From Trematomus loennbergii (taxonomy: Eukaryota > Chordata > Actinopteri > Perciformes > Nototheniidae), in NCBI GenBank assembly GCA_012861695.1, contig JAAOOA010000127.1, positions 22,054,267 to 22,118,266 of the forward strand: a stretch of DNA of 64,000 nt, in the 5' to 3' direction. Numbering within the stretch: position 1 is the first letter of the stretch; the number at the start of each line of letters is the position of its first letter. Below are positions 14,337-26,330 of this stretch, in pieces. Made by a program: the position numbers and the translations under genes. The notes under the pieces are model-generated. The model ran no database searches, was not told the origin of the DNA, and was given only the letters and a program-made list of their open reading frames with translations.

Positions 14337-17300
14337 CTTCTTGGCATTGTCCACACACTGCATGTAGGCCGAGGCGATACTGGAGCAGGACAGAGTCTTT
14401 CCAGTGTTCTCCCTGTAGCATTTCAGAATCTGACCCTGCAGGTCACTGCACACTGGCTGGATATCAACACGCCTGTGAGACACATGTAAATATAAAGAAT
14501 AATGGTTTCTGAAACATGCAAAGTAGAGACAGGGTTCATACACTTTTTCACCAATGATTTTCAATGACTTCTCCATGACCGTTACCTAATTAAAAATTAC
14601 TCTCAGCGGTACCACTGAAAATAGTTTATTTTCACATGGAACAGGAAAATAAGGTCTGCATATGAAACATGTTGTGCCTATCTAAAATAAATCAAATAGT
14701 AGGCTTACTAGCTTCTACACGCTAAAGCAACTAAATCTCTCACCAGCAAAATACCTCGTCAGTTAAATGCCATTTTACGTTTCTTTACTATACGATACAG
14801 TATTTATTATCATTATAGTATTACTATTACGGCGATTAGATAAAATATAAATTATATTTGATGCAACTTTAGTTACATTTCCATGACTTTTCCAAAACTT
14901 CAGGGCCTGGAATTAGCATTTTGAATTTCCATGACTTTTCCAGGTTTTTAATGACCGTAAGAACCCTGTAGAGAAATATCTTATATATACGCTAAAATCA
15001 GTTCCCTCCAGAGGGAGTTTCTCTCCCACACACTCCCTTCCTCTGCCTGAAACACCTCTATTGGACTCCTTTGTTTACTTCCAAAACATAGTGACATCAC
15101 TATGTTGCGGACTGGGCTCTGGTTTCAGACAGAGGGTGAAAAGAGGTGCTGCAGAACAGGCAGTATGAGAGAAATAAATACCTTTTTGAACATTAAAGCA
15201 TGTAAACATGTCACAGTAGAGGCACTAAATACAATATGAACCTGCAAATGAGCATACTAGGTCCCCTTTAAGACCAGATTATTAAGACAGGCACATTTCG
15301 ACATCATTTTTGGATTCATGCAAATAATTCCAAACTTACGCAAAACGGTTGTGAGTGTCTTCTTTGCCCTTCTGGAAGCTCTCAGCCGTCACTTTATAAA
15401 ACTCAGTGCACTGTCAAACAGGAAAAGAAACTCACAGAATGAACATAAAGGTAAAATATTACAACACTTAAAATATAAAGAGCTTGTTCTCTGACAATGC
15501 CTGCATGCTGCTGCTGTAAACGACACAATGAGAGTGCTAAACTGGAATCAAAACAGTACATTTGTGGAGAGCTAAACAATGAGCAAATACTCATTATGAA
15601 GCTACAATAAGAGCTGCAGATTCAGGCGATTCTCGACATTGTGTTCACCTTTTTTTCAAGTTTTGTGACGTGTTCCCTGTAGAGAGCGTCTCGTTTCCTC
15701 AACTCTTTCTCCCGCTCCTCCAGCTGATGAGCCTGTGAGTTTAAATGTGTTAATAGATCAATCTTTGCGCCACAATGACATGTTCATGATTTCATATATT
15801 GTGGACAGTAAACAGAATTCCAATATGTGATATCCCTTTGTTTTCTTATCTCATCATCAAAGAAATGAAGGGCAGCAAAGCATAAACAGCTTCAGTGTGA
15901 TTAGAGTAGAATGAAAGTGAAAAAGTGAGTCATGCACGTATAAATGATCTCCCGTCTTACCTTCACCTCCATCCGCTGAAACAACACAAGAGGGCAAGAA
16001 AGAAAGAGATTCACAGTAAGAGGAGGAAGGGTTTTCACATTGTCACGAGAGATCCTATCGATGTACAGATCGTGTTGTTTGTGTGCTTACATAAAGCTGC
16101 ACCATCAGCCTCTCATCGCCAGTCTTTATTCGCTCCTTCGCGATGGCCTCCGTCAGGGTCTCCACGTACGCCGCCTTCTCCGCCTGCAGCGTATTCATCA
16201 CCTGCTTCTCCACCTGAGTCAGAGCGGCTGACAGGGCCTCTGCATGAGCCTGAGCCCTTATCTCCTCCAGCCTGCACACAGTTCACATGTTCTACTTGCA
16301 CTGGTTCGTCCTTCACACATTTGTTTAAAGCGATTGAACAGGTAAGTTGATAGAAAGAAATATCATCAACTGCAATTTTGATGCAATGTTTCAAGCAAAA
16401 TGTTCAATCTTTAGCTGGTTTCAGCTTCTCAAATGTGAGCATTTACTGCTTAGTATCACTCTTCACTGAGTATCTTTCGGTTTTGGCCATAGATGGAAAT
16501 CGTGGAAATTATGATGTGCATTTTTCAACATTCGACATTTCAAACACAAACCGATTATTCGAGCTACAAAAGTAATTGGCCAATCAACTAATAATGAAAA
16601 TAACCATTGATTACAGGCCTACACACACACAAACTTTTTTCCACTCTGACCTTTCATTCTGGAGAGTTTGTGAATTTGTAATAGTGGTGGTCTAATGGAT
16701 AGTGAGCTGGGCTGAAGATTGAAAGGTTGTGAGTTCAAATCCCGCCAGGAATACCACCACTAGTGTGCCCTTGAGTAAGGCACTTAGCCCTTAGTTACTC
16801 CAGGGAGAATGTCCCTGTAATCGGTCATTGTAAGTCGCTTTGGATAAAAGCGTCAGCTAAATGAAATGTAATGTAACACTTTTAACCGATGAATTAAAGC
16901 AATATTCAATTCAATGGCTCACTGCTACATATTAATCAGACATCGTATTTCAATTAAAGTGGAAAACAACATATATACAGTTCATCTAATCACACAACAG
17001 GACCCAAAAGTCTTCCCACATAAGAGGACAGGTCACAGAAACAGGATTCCTTACTGTCGCTGCAGCTCCTGCCTCCTCTGGTAGATCTCCTCCTCCAGAC
17101 TCATCTGCATCTCCTCTTTGATCTTCTGCCTGAGATTCTCCTCCACCACCTCAGGAGGAGCAGGTGGGGCTGTAAACACATTCAATCATTAATAAAAAGC
17201 TTTAAAAGAAATTATATTTGTATTTAAATATCTTGCTACAATCTTTTCCTTGGCGATCAGCTCACCTGCTGCAGGTGGAGCTGCTGAGGCTACAGCAGGA

Positions 17301-20300
17301 ACTTCAGCCTCAACGGCAGGGGCAGAAACAGCGTCAGGGTGGGCTCCTCAGCAGGTGGAGCAGGAGCAGGTGGAGGTGGAGGTGGTGCCAGAGACTCGAC
17401 GAAGGAATGGCTTACAGGTGCATCAGAGGGTATAAGAGCCAACTCCACACAGTGATAGGGAGGGGAGGGCTCTTCAAAAGTGAGCTCTGGGGGAGGCGAA
17501 GGTGCCGCCAGGGTCTCGGGGGGAGGAGAGGGTGCAGCAACCAACTCTAAAAGAGGAGAAGGTGCGGCCTCCGGCTCCAGTGGAGGAGAGGGTGGTGCCA
17601 CAAGCTCTTGTGGAGGAGATGGTGCTTCTACCAACTCTAAGGGAGGAGATTGTGTTATCACCGACTCTAAAGGTGGACAGGGTGCTGCCACAATCTCTGA
17701 AAGAGGAGAGGGTGGTGCTTCTGGCTCCAGGGGAGAAGATGGTGCTGCGACAAGCTCTAGAGGGGCTGCCACTGGCTCTGGTAGAGGAGTGGGTGGTGCA
17801 ACACACTCTAAAAGAGGAGAGGGTGCTTCCACCTCCTCTGGAGTAGTAGAGGTGCTTCCACAATCTCTGGAGTAGTAGAGGGTGCTTCCACAATCTCTGG
17901 GGGAGGAGAAGGTGCCGCCTCAGATTCCAAAAGAGGAGCTGGTTCTGCCACCAAATCTAAGGAAGGAGCTGGTGCTGTCACTGGCTCTGGGAGAGGAGCG
18001 GGTGGTGCAACAGACTCTACAGAGGGGCAGACAGTGCCACCGTCTCAGTGGGAGTAGGTGGTGCTGTTACCAGCTCTAAAATAGGGGTGGGTGGGGACAC
18101 CGGCTCCGGGGCAGGAGATGGTGGTGCCACAAGCTCTAGTGAAAGACAGGGTGCTGCCACAGACTCTAAGGGTAGAGCGGGTGGTGCCAAAAGCTCCAAG
18201 GGAGTAGATGGTGCTGCCACCGGCTCTAAAAGAGGAGTGGGTGGTGCCAACAGCTCCAAGGGAGTAGATGGTGCTGCCACCGGCTCTAAAGAGGAGTGGG
18301 TGGTGCCACCGGCTCCGGGGCAGGAGATGGTGTTGCCACAAGCTCTAGTGGAGGACAGGGAGCTGCCAGCGACTCTAAGGTAGGAGATGGTGCTGTCATT
18401 GGCTCTGGTGGAGAACAGGGTGGTGCAATGGACTCTAAAAGAGTAGATGGTGCTGCCACATACTCTGGTGGAGAAGATGGAGCTGCCATGACTCAAAAAG
18501 AGGAGTGGGTGCTTCAGCAGCTCTTGAGGTGATGGAGGTGGAAGCGTTTCACATGCAGGCGTTAAATCAAAAGCTGCAGCAGGAGGGACTGCAGCCTCAA
18601 CAGGACAGGGTGGTGTTATTGGGTTAATTCAACAGTGGGTGGAGCCTGAACTGTTTCCTCTGGTGGAGCAGACAGTAAAGCAGAATGAAGAGGTTCAACA
18701 GACAGAGCTACAGCAGCAGGTGTTTCAGAGGGCGGAGGGGAAGCTAAAGGTTCAGGTGGAGCAACAGCCAAGTCCACAGGTGGAGGTATGGCAACAGGTT
18801 CTGCTACTGGAGGTGGAGACAGGGTTTCTGGCTCTACATGAGGTCGGATGAAGGATTCAAATGGAGTTGGGACTACTGGCTCCACTACAGCGGGTGGAGG
18901 AGGAGACTCCACAGGTGCCTCTACTTGTGGAGGTGTAGTAGGCGGAGTGGAGAGGAGAGAACAGGGTCAGTTAGAGGTGGAGCTTCTGGCAGGGAGTGAA
19001 ACTTCGCAGGAGGTGGAAGTACGAGTTTTACAGGAGGAGCCAGTTCCACTGATGGAGGAAGGGATGGGGCTTCAAGAGTTTGGGGGGGGTGAACGGAGGT
19101 GGAGGTGTCAGGAGAGGGAGTACGTGTTTGACAGAGGGGGGGCAACGGGAGGTGGTGTTTGTGTTTCAGGTGGAGGAGGACGTGGTTTCTGTGAAGGTGG
19201 AGGAGCGACGACCTTAGACTCCTTCATCCGATGGATCACTTGTCTGACAGCTGGAGAGAAACAAGAGAAACACTTAAATTACATGGATTTGTTAAGGATT
19301 TCTTCTTATAGTTAAGTGTTTTCTTTAAGTGCTTTTGACCTCTTTTTCTTTATCTGGCTTTAGTAGCGCGAGATGTGACCGGCCTACATTAAAAGAAATG
19401 GAGCTGTCATTGTGTCGGAAAATCATGTCTTTGCAACTTCACTTCTGTCTGATGAATACTTCTGTATTCTTTTGATTAAGAGTAAATTCATTATTTAATT
19501 AAATAATGTTTAAGACCTATCTGAGATCTGAAGGCCATGATCACAAAGAAAGTCTCTAAATACTAAAAATAAGGTCAAAACGTATCGATCCCTAGAGAGG
19601 AAATTCACTAGGAGTGCTTCAGTATGTAGTCTAGTCAAGAACAGAACTTTAGTTGTAAAAAATGTAAAAACGTTCTTACAATCACTACACTTATTACATA
19701 ATCTGGACCTGCTTAACCTTCCACTCCTTGTGGTTGATTAGTTATACATAATTATGTGTGTATCAGCTTAATGTTTACTTTGCTGCTCTGTCCTTAGAGT
19801 TTTAAAGTTCCCTTGGTGTTGCAGGAGGTCACCGATAGTGGTCAATAAACAAAGGTCGCAGTTTGATAACTACCTAAAAATAACTTCTGGGGCTTGTTTA
19901 AATACTCAAACACGAATTTAGAATTGGCTTTTAAATTGTATATTTGTGACACACGTTTTATTTAAAAAAAAACGTGATTATTTTTAATAAATTAGATCAT
20001 CTCCTTATAAGATTATTCAAGCAGGTGTACAAGTATTTGTATTTTCCTTGTAGTCCATGTTACAGCCCACCATTTTCTTGCTATATTTAACACCACAGCA
20101 GTGTGTGAAAGCCTACATTTTTGCAGTGACAACAAACATGAGGTCCATTTCAATCAATACAAAAAAACACTACATATCTCAAAATCAGAAAAGTATAAAT
20201 CAGCAGGACTTGCAAAAACAACCTAACACTCCTGCCCTGTGCATTGAGGGTCTGTGCATTGAAACAGTGTGCAGTAATTGTTTGAATACTTTCTCCACTT

Positions 20301-20407
20301 TCAGACCCATGCATTCTCCCTGAGCTTTCACTCACCCGAATGCCCTTCACAAATGTGACTCCTCCACCCTCCTCTCCTGGGAGGTGACTCGGGCTGTTTC
20401 CCCCCAT
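14337..20407 (-). CDS. chchd3: MICOS complex subunit MIC19/CHCHD3-like, with giant Pro/Ala/Glu repeat exon
   Basis: Exons in transcript order: 20336-20407, 17266-19250, 17055-17169, 16091-16271, 15961-15975, 15649-15732, 15340-15410, 14337-14472, plus an unresolved last exon. MIC19 shapes cristae junctions on the inner mitochondrial membrane. The start is MGGNS, an N-myristoylation-type N terminus. The family motif VKGIR-LSDKVIHRMKES spans exons 1 and 2. A coiled coil follows (EENLRQKIKEEM to REHVTKLEKK). The CHCH domain in exon 8 has twin CX9C motifs (CSDLQGQILKC and CSSIASAYMQC). Synteny with slc35b4 favours CHCHD3 over CHCHD6. Exon 2 (1985 nt) carries dozens of 10-residue repeats, so the protein would be about 890 aa against about 227 in mammals. 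Its frame is broken roughly ten times by one-base losses, for example at 19239, where AAG-GTG has become AAGTG. An inverted CCAAT box lies at 20583-20587, upstream of the start. Confidence 0.85.
14530..14968. mobile_element. hAT-type MITE in chchd3 intron
   Basis: Terminal inverted repeats begin CAGGGTTCATAC on the left and, read from the right end, CAGGGTTCTTACGG. The direct repeat tagaga flanks both ends (14524-14529 and 14969-14974), giving at least six bases of a target duplication. Inside are repeated 'ccatgacttttcc' words typical of a common fish non-autonomous hAT family. No transposase is encoded. Confidence 0.75.
14998..15273. repeat. Non-autonomous DNA element, copy 1 (left-truncated)
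   Basis: Shares long similar blocks with 30412-30870, including ctctggtttcagacagaggg, a 'ggtgctgcag-acaggcagt' block, tttttgaacattaa and catgtcacagtagagg. It ends with atgagcatactaggtcccct. Reverse-complemented, that end resembles the left end of the other copy (cttaaagaggccctattatg), which defines imperfect terminal inverted repeats. The left end of this copy is missing. Confidence 0.75.
16684..16876 (+). mobile_element. tRNA-derived SINE with L2-type tail
   Basis: A degenerate tRNA-like head contains an A-box-like 'ggtctaatggatagtgagctggg' region and a good B box (gagttcaaatc at 16731-16741). The body includes gtgcccttgagtaaggcac, followed by the tail taagtcgctttggataaaag and cagctaaatgaaatgtaatg. 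The last 20 bases are identical to the tail of the L2 fragment at 9882-9901, as expected for a SINE mobilised by that LINE. It is inserted in a chchd3 intron, antisense to the gene. Confidence 0.8.
17479..18500 (-). repeat. 30-bp tandem repeat array coding a 10-residue repeat
   Basis: Read on the minus strand the array encodes variants of L-E-L-V-A-A-P-S-P-P: for example LEPVAAPSTP, LELLAPPTPL, SEIVAAPCPP, LELVEAPSPP, QELVAPPSPP. Spacing is 30 bp, with about 30 or more copies. Units have diverged but the Glu, Val/Ala-Ala-Pro and final Pro positions stay, which suggests selection on the protein. The frame changes at several points, each explained by a one-base loss in a short homopolymer. Variation in unit number between individuals is likely. 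Confidence 0.9.
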
Positions 20408-20684
20408 CCACACTCCAGCAGCAGCAGATACTCGCTACTCTTAGTATTTATGATATTATTTAATCCACAAGGTGGATGTGCTCTCAGTGATATCAACTCT
20501 ACAGCTGCAACAATCTGCCCTTCCCACTCCGAGCGTCAACAAGAGCTGCTGCTATGGATATTGCTGAACAACGCGGCTCCTGATTGGTCCGTTTGCTTTA
20601 CAGCGTGTCAGGCATTGAAGGAACATTGTGTCCCAGCAACAATACTTATAAAACTAACAATTTATCAGTGTTTTGAAGTAGCCT

Positions 20685-21490
20685 GACTTAGTACATTTAC
20701 ACAAGTACTGAAAGTGCATTTTTAATTACTTGTACTTGGCTTGAGAATTTACATTTTATGCTACTTCATGACCACTCTTCTACAATTCAGAAGAAAATAT
20801 TGTAGGCCTATGTTGTAGGCTACATGTAAAGTATTCACTATATTGCTATTTACTTGACAGATTCAAATAATTGATGTAAAGTATAATATAATTATAATAT
20901 AGCCTATTATTACAATACACAGCAGCAGGATTTAACGTGTGTACAATTGTCTTCGCCTTTACTAACTGCAAGGTTAAGATCATACATGCATTGATCTGTC
21001 AAATGATGTATTACAATCCAAAAATATGATACACTTTATTCTGAAATGGGGCTTTCTGCATACTTTTTCTACTTTAAGTTTATTTTAAAGAAGTGATAGT
21101 ACTCATAATTTACGTAAAAGTAGCAATGAAAGCATGTAGAAATACTCAAACAGTACTTAAGGTACACGTTAAATAACGCTTCATAATATATTTCTAAAGT
21201 ACAGAAAGTTAAAGCGCTATTAATGCAAAATGTCTCATTTCATAATTATGTATATTATATCATTGTATCATGGTGATTGATACCTTTTATGTAAGCATAA
21301 CTTTAACGTTGTAGGGGGAAAACGTGGATCTTTACTGCTGGGTTGCTTAATCTAAATACATCATAACAATTATATTTTGTGTTATGTGAGAGGAGTACAG
21401 ACAACTTAGACGTAGACGAGCAGAAGTATGAAGGAGGTTCAGTTATTAATACTCATGTAAAGTACATCAAAATTCTACTCAAGTACAGCC
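20685..21490. repeat. Decayed hAT-like MITE (AAGTAC-rich family)
   Basis: The left part (ttagtacatttacacaagta, cttgtacttggcttgag, ttttatgctacttcatg) and the right part (gtaaagtacatcaaaattct, actcaagtacag) match the two ends of the abundant fish element whose better left end is at 27653. Sequence in between is AT-rich and diverged. Confidence 0.6.
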
Positions 21491-22289
21491 CTTTCCTCCC
21501 CCATTTTTTTTAAATTAGCAACATATACTCTGGTATCTTCTGTATATTTGTAGCAGGTTGTCATTTTAATGAGTGTGCAGGGAGTGTAAAGGTTTATTTT
21601 AAGATGTTTCCTGTTGAGGAAAACTGATGAAATACACCTGAGACAGTTTGACAGATGAGGAAAACAAGATTACAGCATCCTTATGATCCACATAAGTTAT
21701 CCCTCTATACAATCAGTGTTTCCAGCTGCTCCTAAACATTAATGTAGGAATAGTCTTACATCCAACAGCATCACATTATTGCATTCACTGTACTGACAAA
21801 CGTTGGTATCAGTGCTAATATGGAGTAAATCAGCTGTCACATTGAGAAAATAAATATTAAAAACTTTTAAAGACACAAGAAAGTTGCACCATCATTTTGC
21901 ACCTGATAAAACGAATGAGGTACTAATATTTAAGAATAGGGCTGGTGATATTTTATTATCAATAATCCGATTTAGGAAAAAACAACAAAGTGACCCAGTA
22001 GCCAAAGCTTAATACAACTTTCTCTGTCTGTTCTAGAGCGCCATTATTTCACAGAAATTATTAAAAACACATAATTGAGACACATCACATGTTCCCTCGA
22101 TTATTGTTTATTGAGTCACAGCTAAAAATACTCCTTAACAAATTCACTATTTAGTCGTGTTTGAATTATGTTCACTAAAACTTCAGTGACGAGTTATGTT
22201 CCGGGAAATTATTTAACATTTGAAAAATATGTGACCAGTTTTAAAAGCTTAAATTAAAAATTTAATTTGGCTACTTGGGTGCAGGAATC

Positions 22290-22425
22290 TACAGTAAGGC
22301 TGCAACAATTCTTGTAATTATTGATTAATCTGTAATTGATTTTACCGATTAATCTTATGGTCTATTAAAGATCAGAAAACAATAGTTTAAAGCCCAAATA
22401 TATTTAAATAAAATTCTCCTATTTG
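22290..22425. repeat. Fish dispersed repeat, left half
   Basis: Carries taaggctgcaacaattcttg, attattgattaatctg, ttttaccgattaatc and ggtctattaaagatcagaaa. This is the left part of a very common teleost repeat rich in 'gattaatc'. The right half of the same family occurs at about 29425-29560. Confidence 0.6.
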
Positions 22426-22490
22426 AGTCTCCTAGGGATTAGCTGATAATAATGAACATATAAAGTATCACCAGTCTTATCCTCTCGTCT

Positions 22491-22494
<4 letters not shown>

Positions 22495-22547
<53 letters not shown>

Positions 22548-22610
22548 TGTGTGTGTGTGTGTGTGTGTGTATGTGTGTGTGTGTATGTGTGTGTGTGTGT
22601 GTGTGTGTGT
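22495..22610. repeat. (TG)n microsatellite, interrupted, about 116 bp
   Basis: A long TG run with a few ATG interruptions near 22547, 22571 and 22585. It lies just past the 3' end of slc35b4, so it may fall within or beside that gene's 3' UTR. Confidence 0.95.
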
Positions 22611-22749
22611 ACTACTGTCTAAGAAAATGACATAACTGCATAAAATCGCTGCAGGTAGTTTTGACCAAAAACAACTTCTAAGTCCATCACAGTGGCCGTG
22701 TTTCTATCTGACCATTAGTCCCTTATCATCATCTTCTTCTTCCTCTTCT

Positions 22750-25700
22750 TCACTCGGCCTTCTTGGCCTTGCCGCCTGGTCCACGCAGAGCCGCCCACAC
22801 ACTGCTCAACACCTCGGTGTACAGCAGCGTGCCGAGGAAGACGACCGCCGTGCCCACCCAGTGCCACGTGGTGAAGGGGTTCTGGAAGTACATGATGGAG
22901 ATGATGAGGCTGAGGAACTTCCTCAGGGTCACCACCAGAGTGACGGTCAGCGAGGCGCACTCTGTGGTCAGGATGAAGACACCTCTGATGCACACATACC
23001 TGAAAAACACTGGTTAAAGTCTGTAACAAGAGGGTGAGACAATACTAAATAAATGCGATTTACAATTCAGCTTGAGTCATGGACAGCCAGTGTAACCATC
23101 TTGTTTTGTCTCTAGTGAAGTATTTACAGTTTGTTGATTTCCTCACATAGTTAAAAACAAACAAAATATGTTGTACACTCAAGCTGATAAAAACAAGAAT
23201 GATTTGTTATTTTAGAAAATAATAAAAAGTGGTTTCTTATCTTTTCACCTATGAGCTAATTGTGCAATATTTTTTGATACCTGTGTAAACATGATGCGTG
23301 AGTTTCAGAGGAGATGTGATCAGTGTTGGGAACAGCGTATCAGGTTATTGGGTTTCTGCCAGTGTAGCACAACCAGCCTATTTTTAAAGATGATCCTTAA
23401 CTTAAAATGTGCTGGGGATACGTTTTCAGGATCTTTTAATAGCATATTAAAAGTTATTCCTTAATTTCAGAATAACTTACATCTTATTTTACCCATTGAA
23501 TTAGTTTAACCTATATATATATTTTTTTTTAACTTTACAGAATATGCATACTTTATTTACAGTATTGGAAATAATTCACTACCGAAATTTGGATACTCGA
23601 ACTATCAGACCACCAACAAACAGCGGTTGACAAATGTTTGATAGCCAACGCTAACTATGACACAAACAGTGTGTCTACTAGCAACCCACCAGAACTATAC
23701 AATATTTTACAAGAAAAAAGCACGGAGAGAAAACAAAATGAATGATAAAGTAAAAGTATTTTTTTGAATATATACTGTTTCTTCCTATTTTCTTAATACA
23801 TTTGGGGGCTCTTTTGGAGGTCGGTCACTAGTGTAATCACTTTTAAATTGGATAAATAAATAGAAGGTAGTGCTATAAACTTGTTTGTCAGGATACTGTG
23901 TGATGACGTTGATCAGGAGGTAGAGCCACAATATTGGCATCGTCACTCCGACCACAGGAACAACTGTAGGAGCTGAGAGGGAGAAAAGAGAAGTTCATTC
24001 ACATCTGTGAGAAAAGATGCAATGCTCTCCTGACATAAAACAATACAATACAATACAAAAGGGCTTTATTGATATTTATTAATAACACTCACTGCTGTGA
24101 CTGAAGTGGACGGCGTGGTTGTAGATGTCGGTGCAGAGTAGCAGGAAGCCCGGCAGAGGCAGGCAGTGCTACACAGAGATGGGAATAAAAAAGATCAATA
24201 GCTGTTGAAGCCATAATTGATTCCCCATAGAGAATATTTCCAAAGAGCCCAATCATGTCGGAGCAGGGATAAAACTCACATTATAGAAGAGGGCTTCCTT
24301 GGAGTGTTTTCCGTACTGCTTGTACAGTGTCTCCTGGAAAATGCCCATCCTCGCAGACATCAGCAGAGCAAAGGTCAACATGGCGATACCTGAAGAAAAC
24401 AAAATAATAAAATCACTTTAGGAGATCATGTTAATGGGAGAGATGTTAAATCTGAATCCGTCTATTCATTTTTATTAATTGTACCTTTCATTTTAAATCT
24501 AATTATGACCTTGGTTGGCTTCGTCACACTCATTCCAATAAGGTCAATCGACAGAAGGTTTATTAATATGATTTTGTTACATTTCTTTTGCAGTTTTATC
24601 AGCAAAATGACAAAAACGCTGTTAAACTTAGCTGCTTTCTCTCTTTCATTTGCAAATTAAACATGTTTAAGTTTGGAATACATATGTAATTTAAGATATG
24701 TCTGTGGCCTGTGGTAATGTACACATTTTCTTGTCATTTTCTTGACTAAATGATTCACAATGTAATGACATGGTTGCGGTCTTTTCATTTTCATTTTGAA
24801 TTGTCAATTGAAAGTGCAACTCACCTATAAGCCAGTGGATCAGTGGGTAAAAGCCTTGCTCTTCTGATCCCTCAGTGGCTACATTCTGCAGAAACAAAAT
24901 GACAAAATGCCTCAGAAACATTTCAGATCAATGTTGCATGCACTTTGAAAGAGAAGAAGTACTTGTACTGTTATAAAAAAGGCAGTTTAGAAAAACAGAG
25001 GCAACAGAGGACTCACCACTTGTTTGGCAGACATGATGGTGCAGATGAAGATACCCGCTGAAATGAAAGCTATAGACAGATATTTACTTGCTGTATACCT
25101 GCAGGGGGAGAAGAAGGGGAGACAGAGATTAGTGCTTTTCAACCTGAAGACATGACTTTATCTATATCATATCTGAAGTATCATTGTTTTCAGGAAGGTG
25201 TACCTTTTCTTCAGGATGATTATTCCCAGGATCATGTTAGCGATTAGCGAACCCTGCAATGAAACAAGACAGACATCAGACTCAGGTGATATATGGAAGT
25301 AATGTCATATTAAAGAAACTCAATGATAAAAGGTTAAAAGAAGACAAAAGGCAGCTCTTACCGATCTGAAGATCATGTGCAGCGGCATGGCGATGTTGAA
25401 GTTGAGAGCGTAGTTGTTGATCACACTGACGGTGAAGAACATGGTCACCATGATCACATAGTTGCTGGGGAAGAGAGATGTGAGATAACAGGTTTGTTTT
25501 AGTGTCCATTCTACATATTTTCCTGCAGCAGGACGTTCAGACCACCTGGTTGAGTTATTACCGGATAGGGATCGCTGGTTTCTTCGTTCCAAATTTAGTT
25601 TCAAAGATGAAACCTTCTAATGCGATGAAGAGGAACTGAGCGAAGGTGACTATGTTTCCACATCCTGGAAACTGTCTGCAGGACACAACAACAGAGAATA

Positions 25701-26330
25701 TCCATGTGTTATATCCAAGATGTTAAGCTTTAAAGGATGAAATTGCAAAACACAGACTCAATAATTGACATAATTGCATGTGTACGCACCCCAGAAAAAG
25801 TGGGTACCTCTATGGCAGAAGGTCATAAGGATTCAATAAAATATACAAATAACTCTGGCATTCACTTCCATATGCTTCATGTTCTTCTACTATTTCTTGT
25901 TCAATTTCTATTAATGAAAAATATAATAAATATGTTCTTAAACTATCTTTATAATCAAGAGATGTTGCCACAAAATGTTGAACTTTGGGATACATTAAGT
26001 CATCTCTTATCTTATTCTTAAAAGCACCAATCAGTTTAGAGCACTTAATCTATAATAAGTTAAACACAAGTACAAGATAAGCTCCTAGTGGCACTTACAC
26101 GAGAAGCCTTTCTCTGACAAATTGATAATAAATGACTCTACAGTTGCTACACATTGGATACACTCACACACACACTCAAAGCAAACACAGCTGTGAAACC
26201 TTTTTCTAGTAAAGTGCACAGGAGTTAATACACAGTCTAAGTTTGTCACTGACCTTACAAGCAGCTCCAGAGACACCACGTTACAGCAACATCCCACAAA
26301 CACCAGAACAATCGCGAAAGCAGTCCCCAT
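22750..26330 (-). CDS. slc35b4: UDP-xylose/UDP-GlcNAc transporter SLC35B4
   Basis: Ten exons: 26254-26330, 25562-25675, 25362-25464, 25204-25253, 25017-25098, 24825-24885, 24280-24389, 24093-24168, 23897-23972, 22750-22999. They total 999 nt, coding 332 aa (human 331), with every junction in frame and GT-AG. The protein is a multi-span nucleotide-sugar antiporter of the Golgi/ER, supplying UDP-xylose and UDP-GlcNAc for glycan synthesis. Diagnostic segments are LVFVGCCCNVVSLELLVR at the start, MVTMFFTVSVINNYALNFN, AMPLHMIFRSGSLIANM, LLMSARMGIFQETLYK, and in the last exon RGVFILTTECASLTVTLVVT followed by LRKFLSLIISIMYFQNPFT. The C terminus ends in a lysine-rich tail (KAKKAE), a possible ER-retrieval-type signal as in the human protein. 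No frame errors. It is divergent from golt1b, with about 1.9 kb between the two starts. Confidence 0.95.

Noticed and set aside
17480..18532. Plus-strand Gly/Glu/Ser-rich frames opposite the chchd3 repeat exon
   Set aside because: They are antisense shadows of the minus-strand 10-residue repeat; the minus strand has the flanking family motifs and splice sites.
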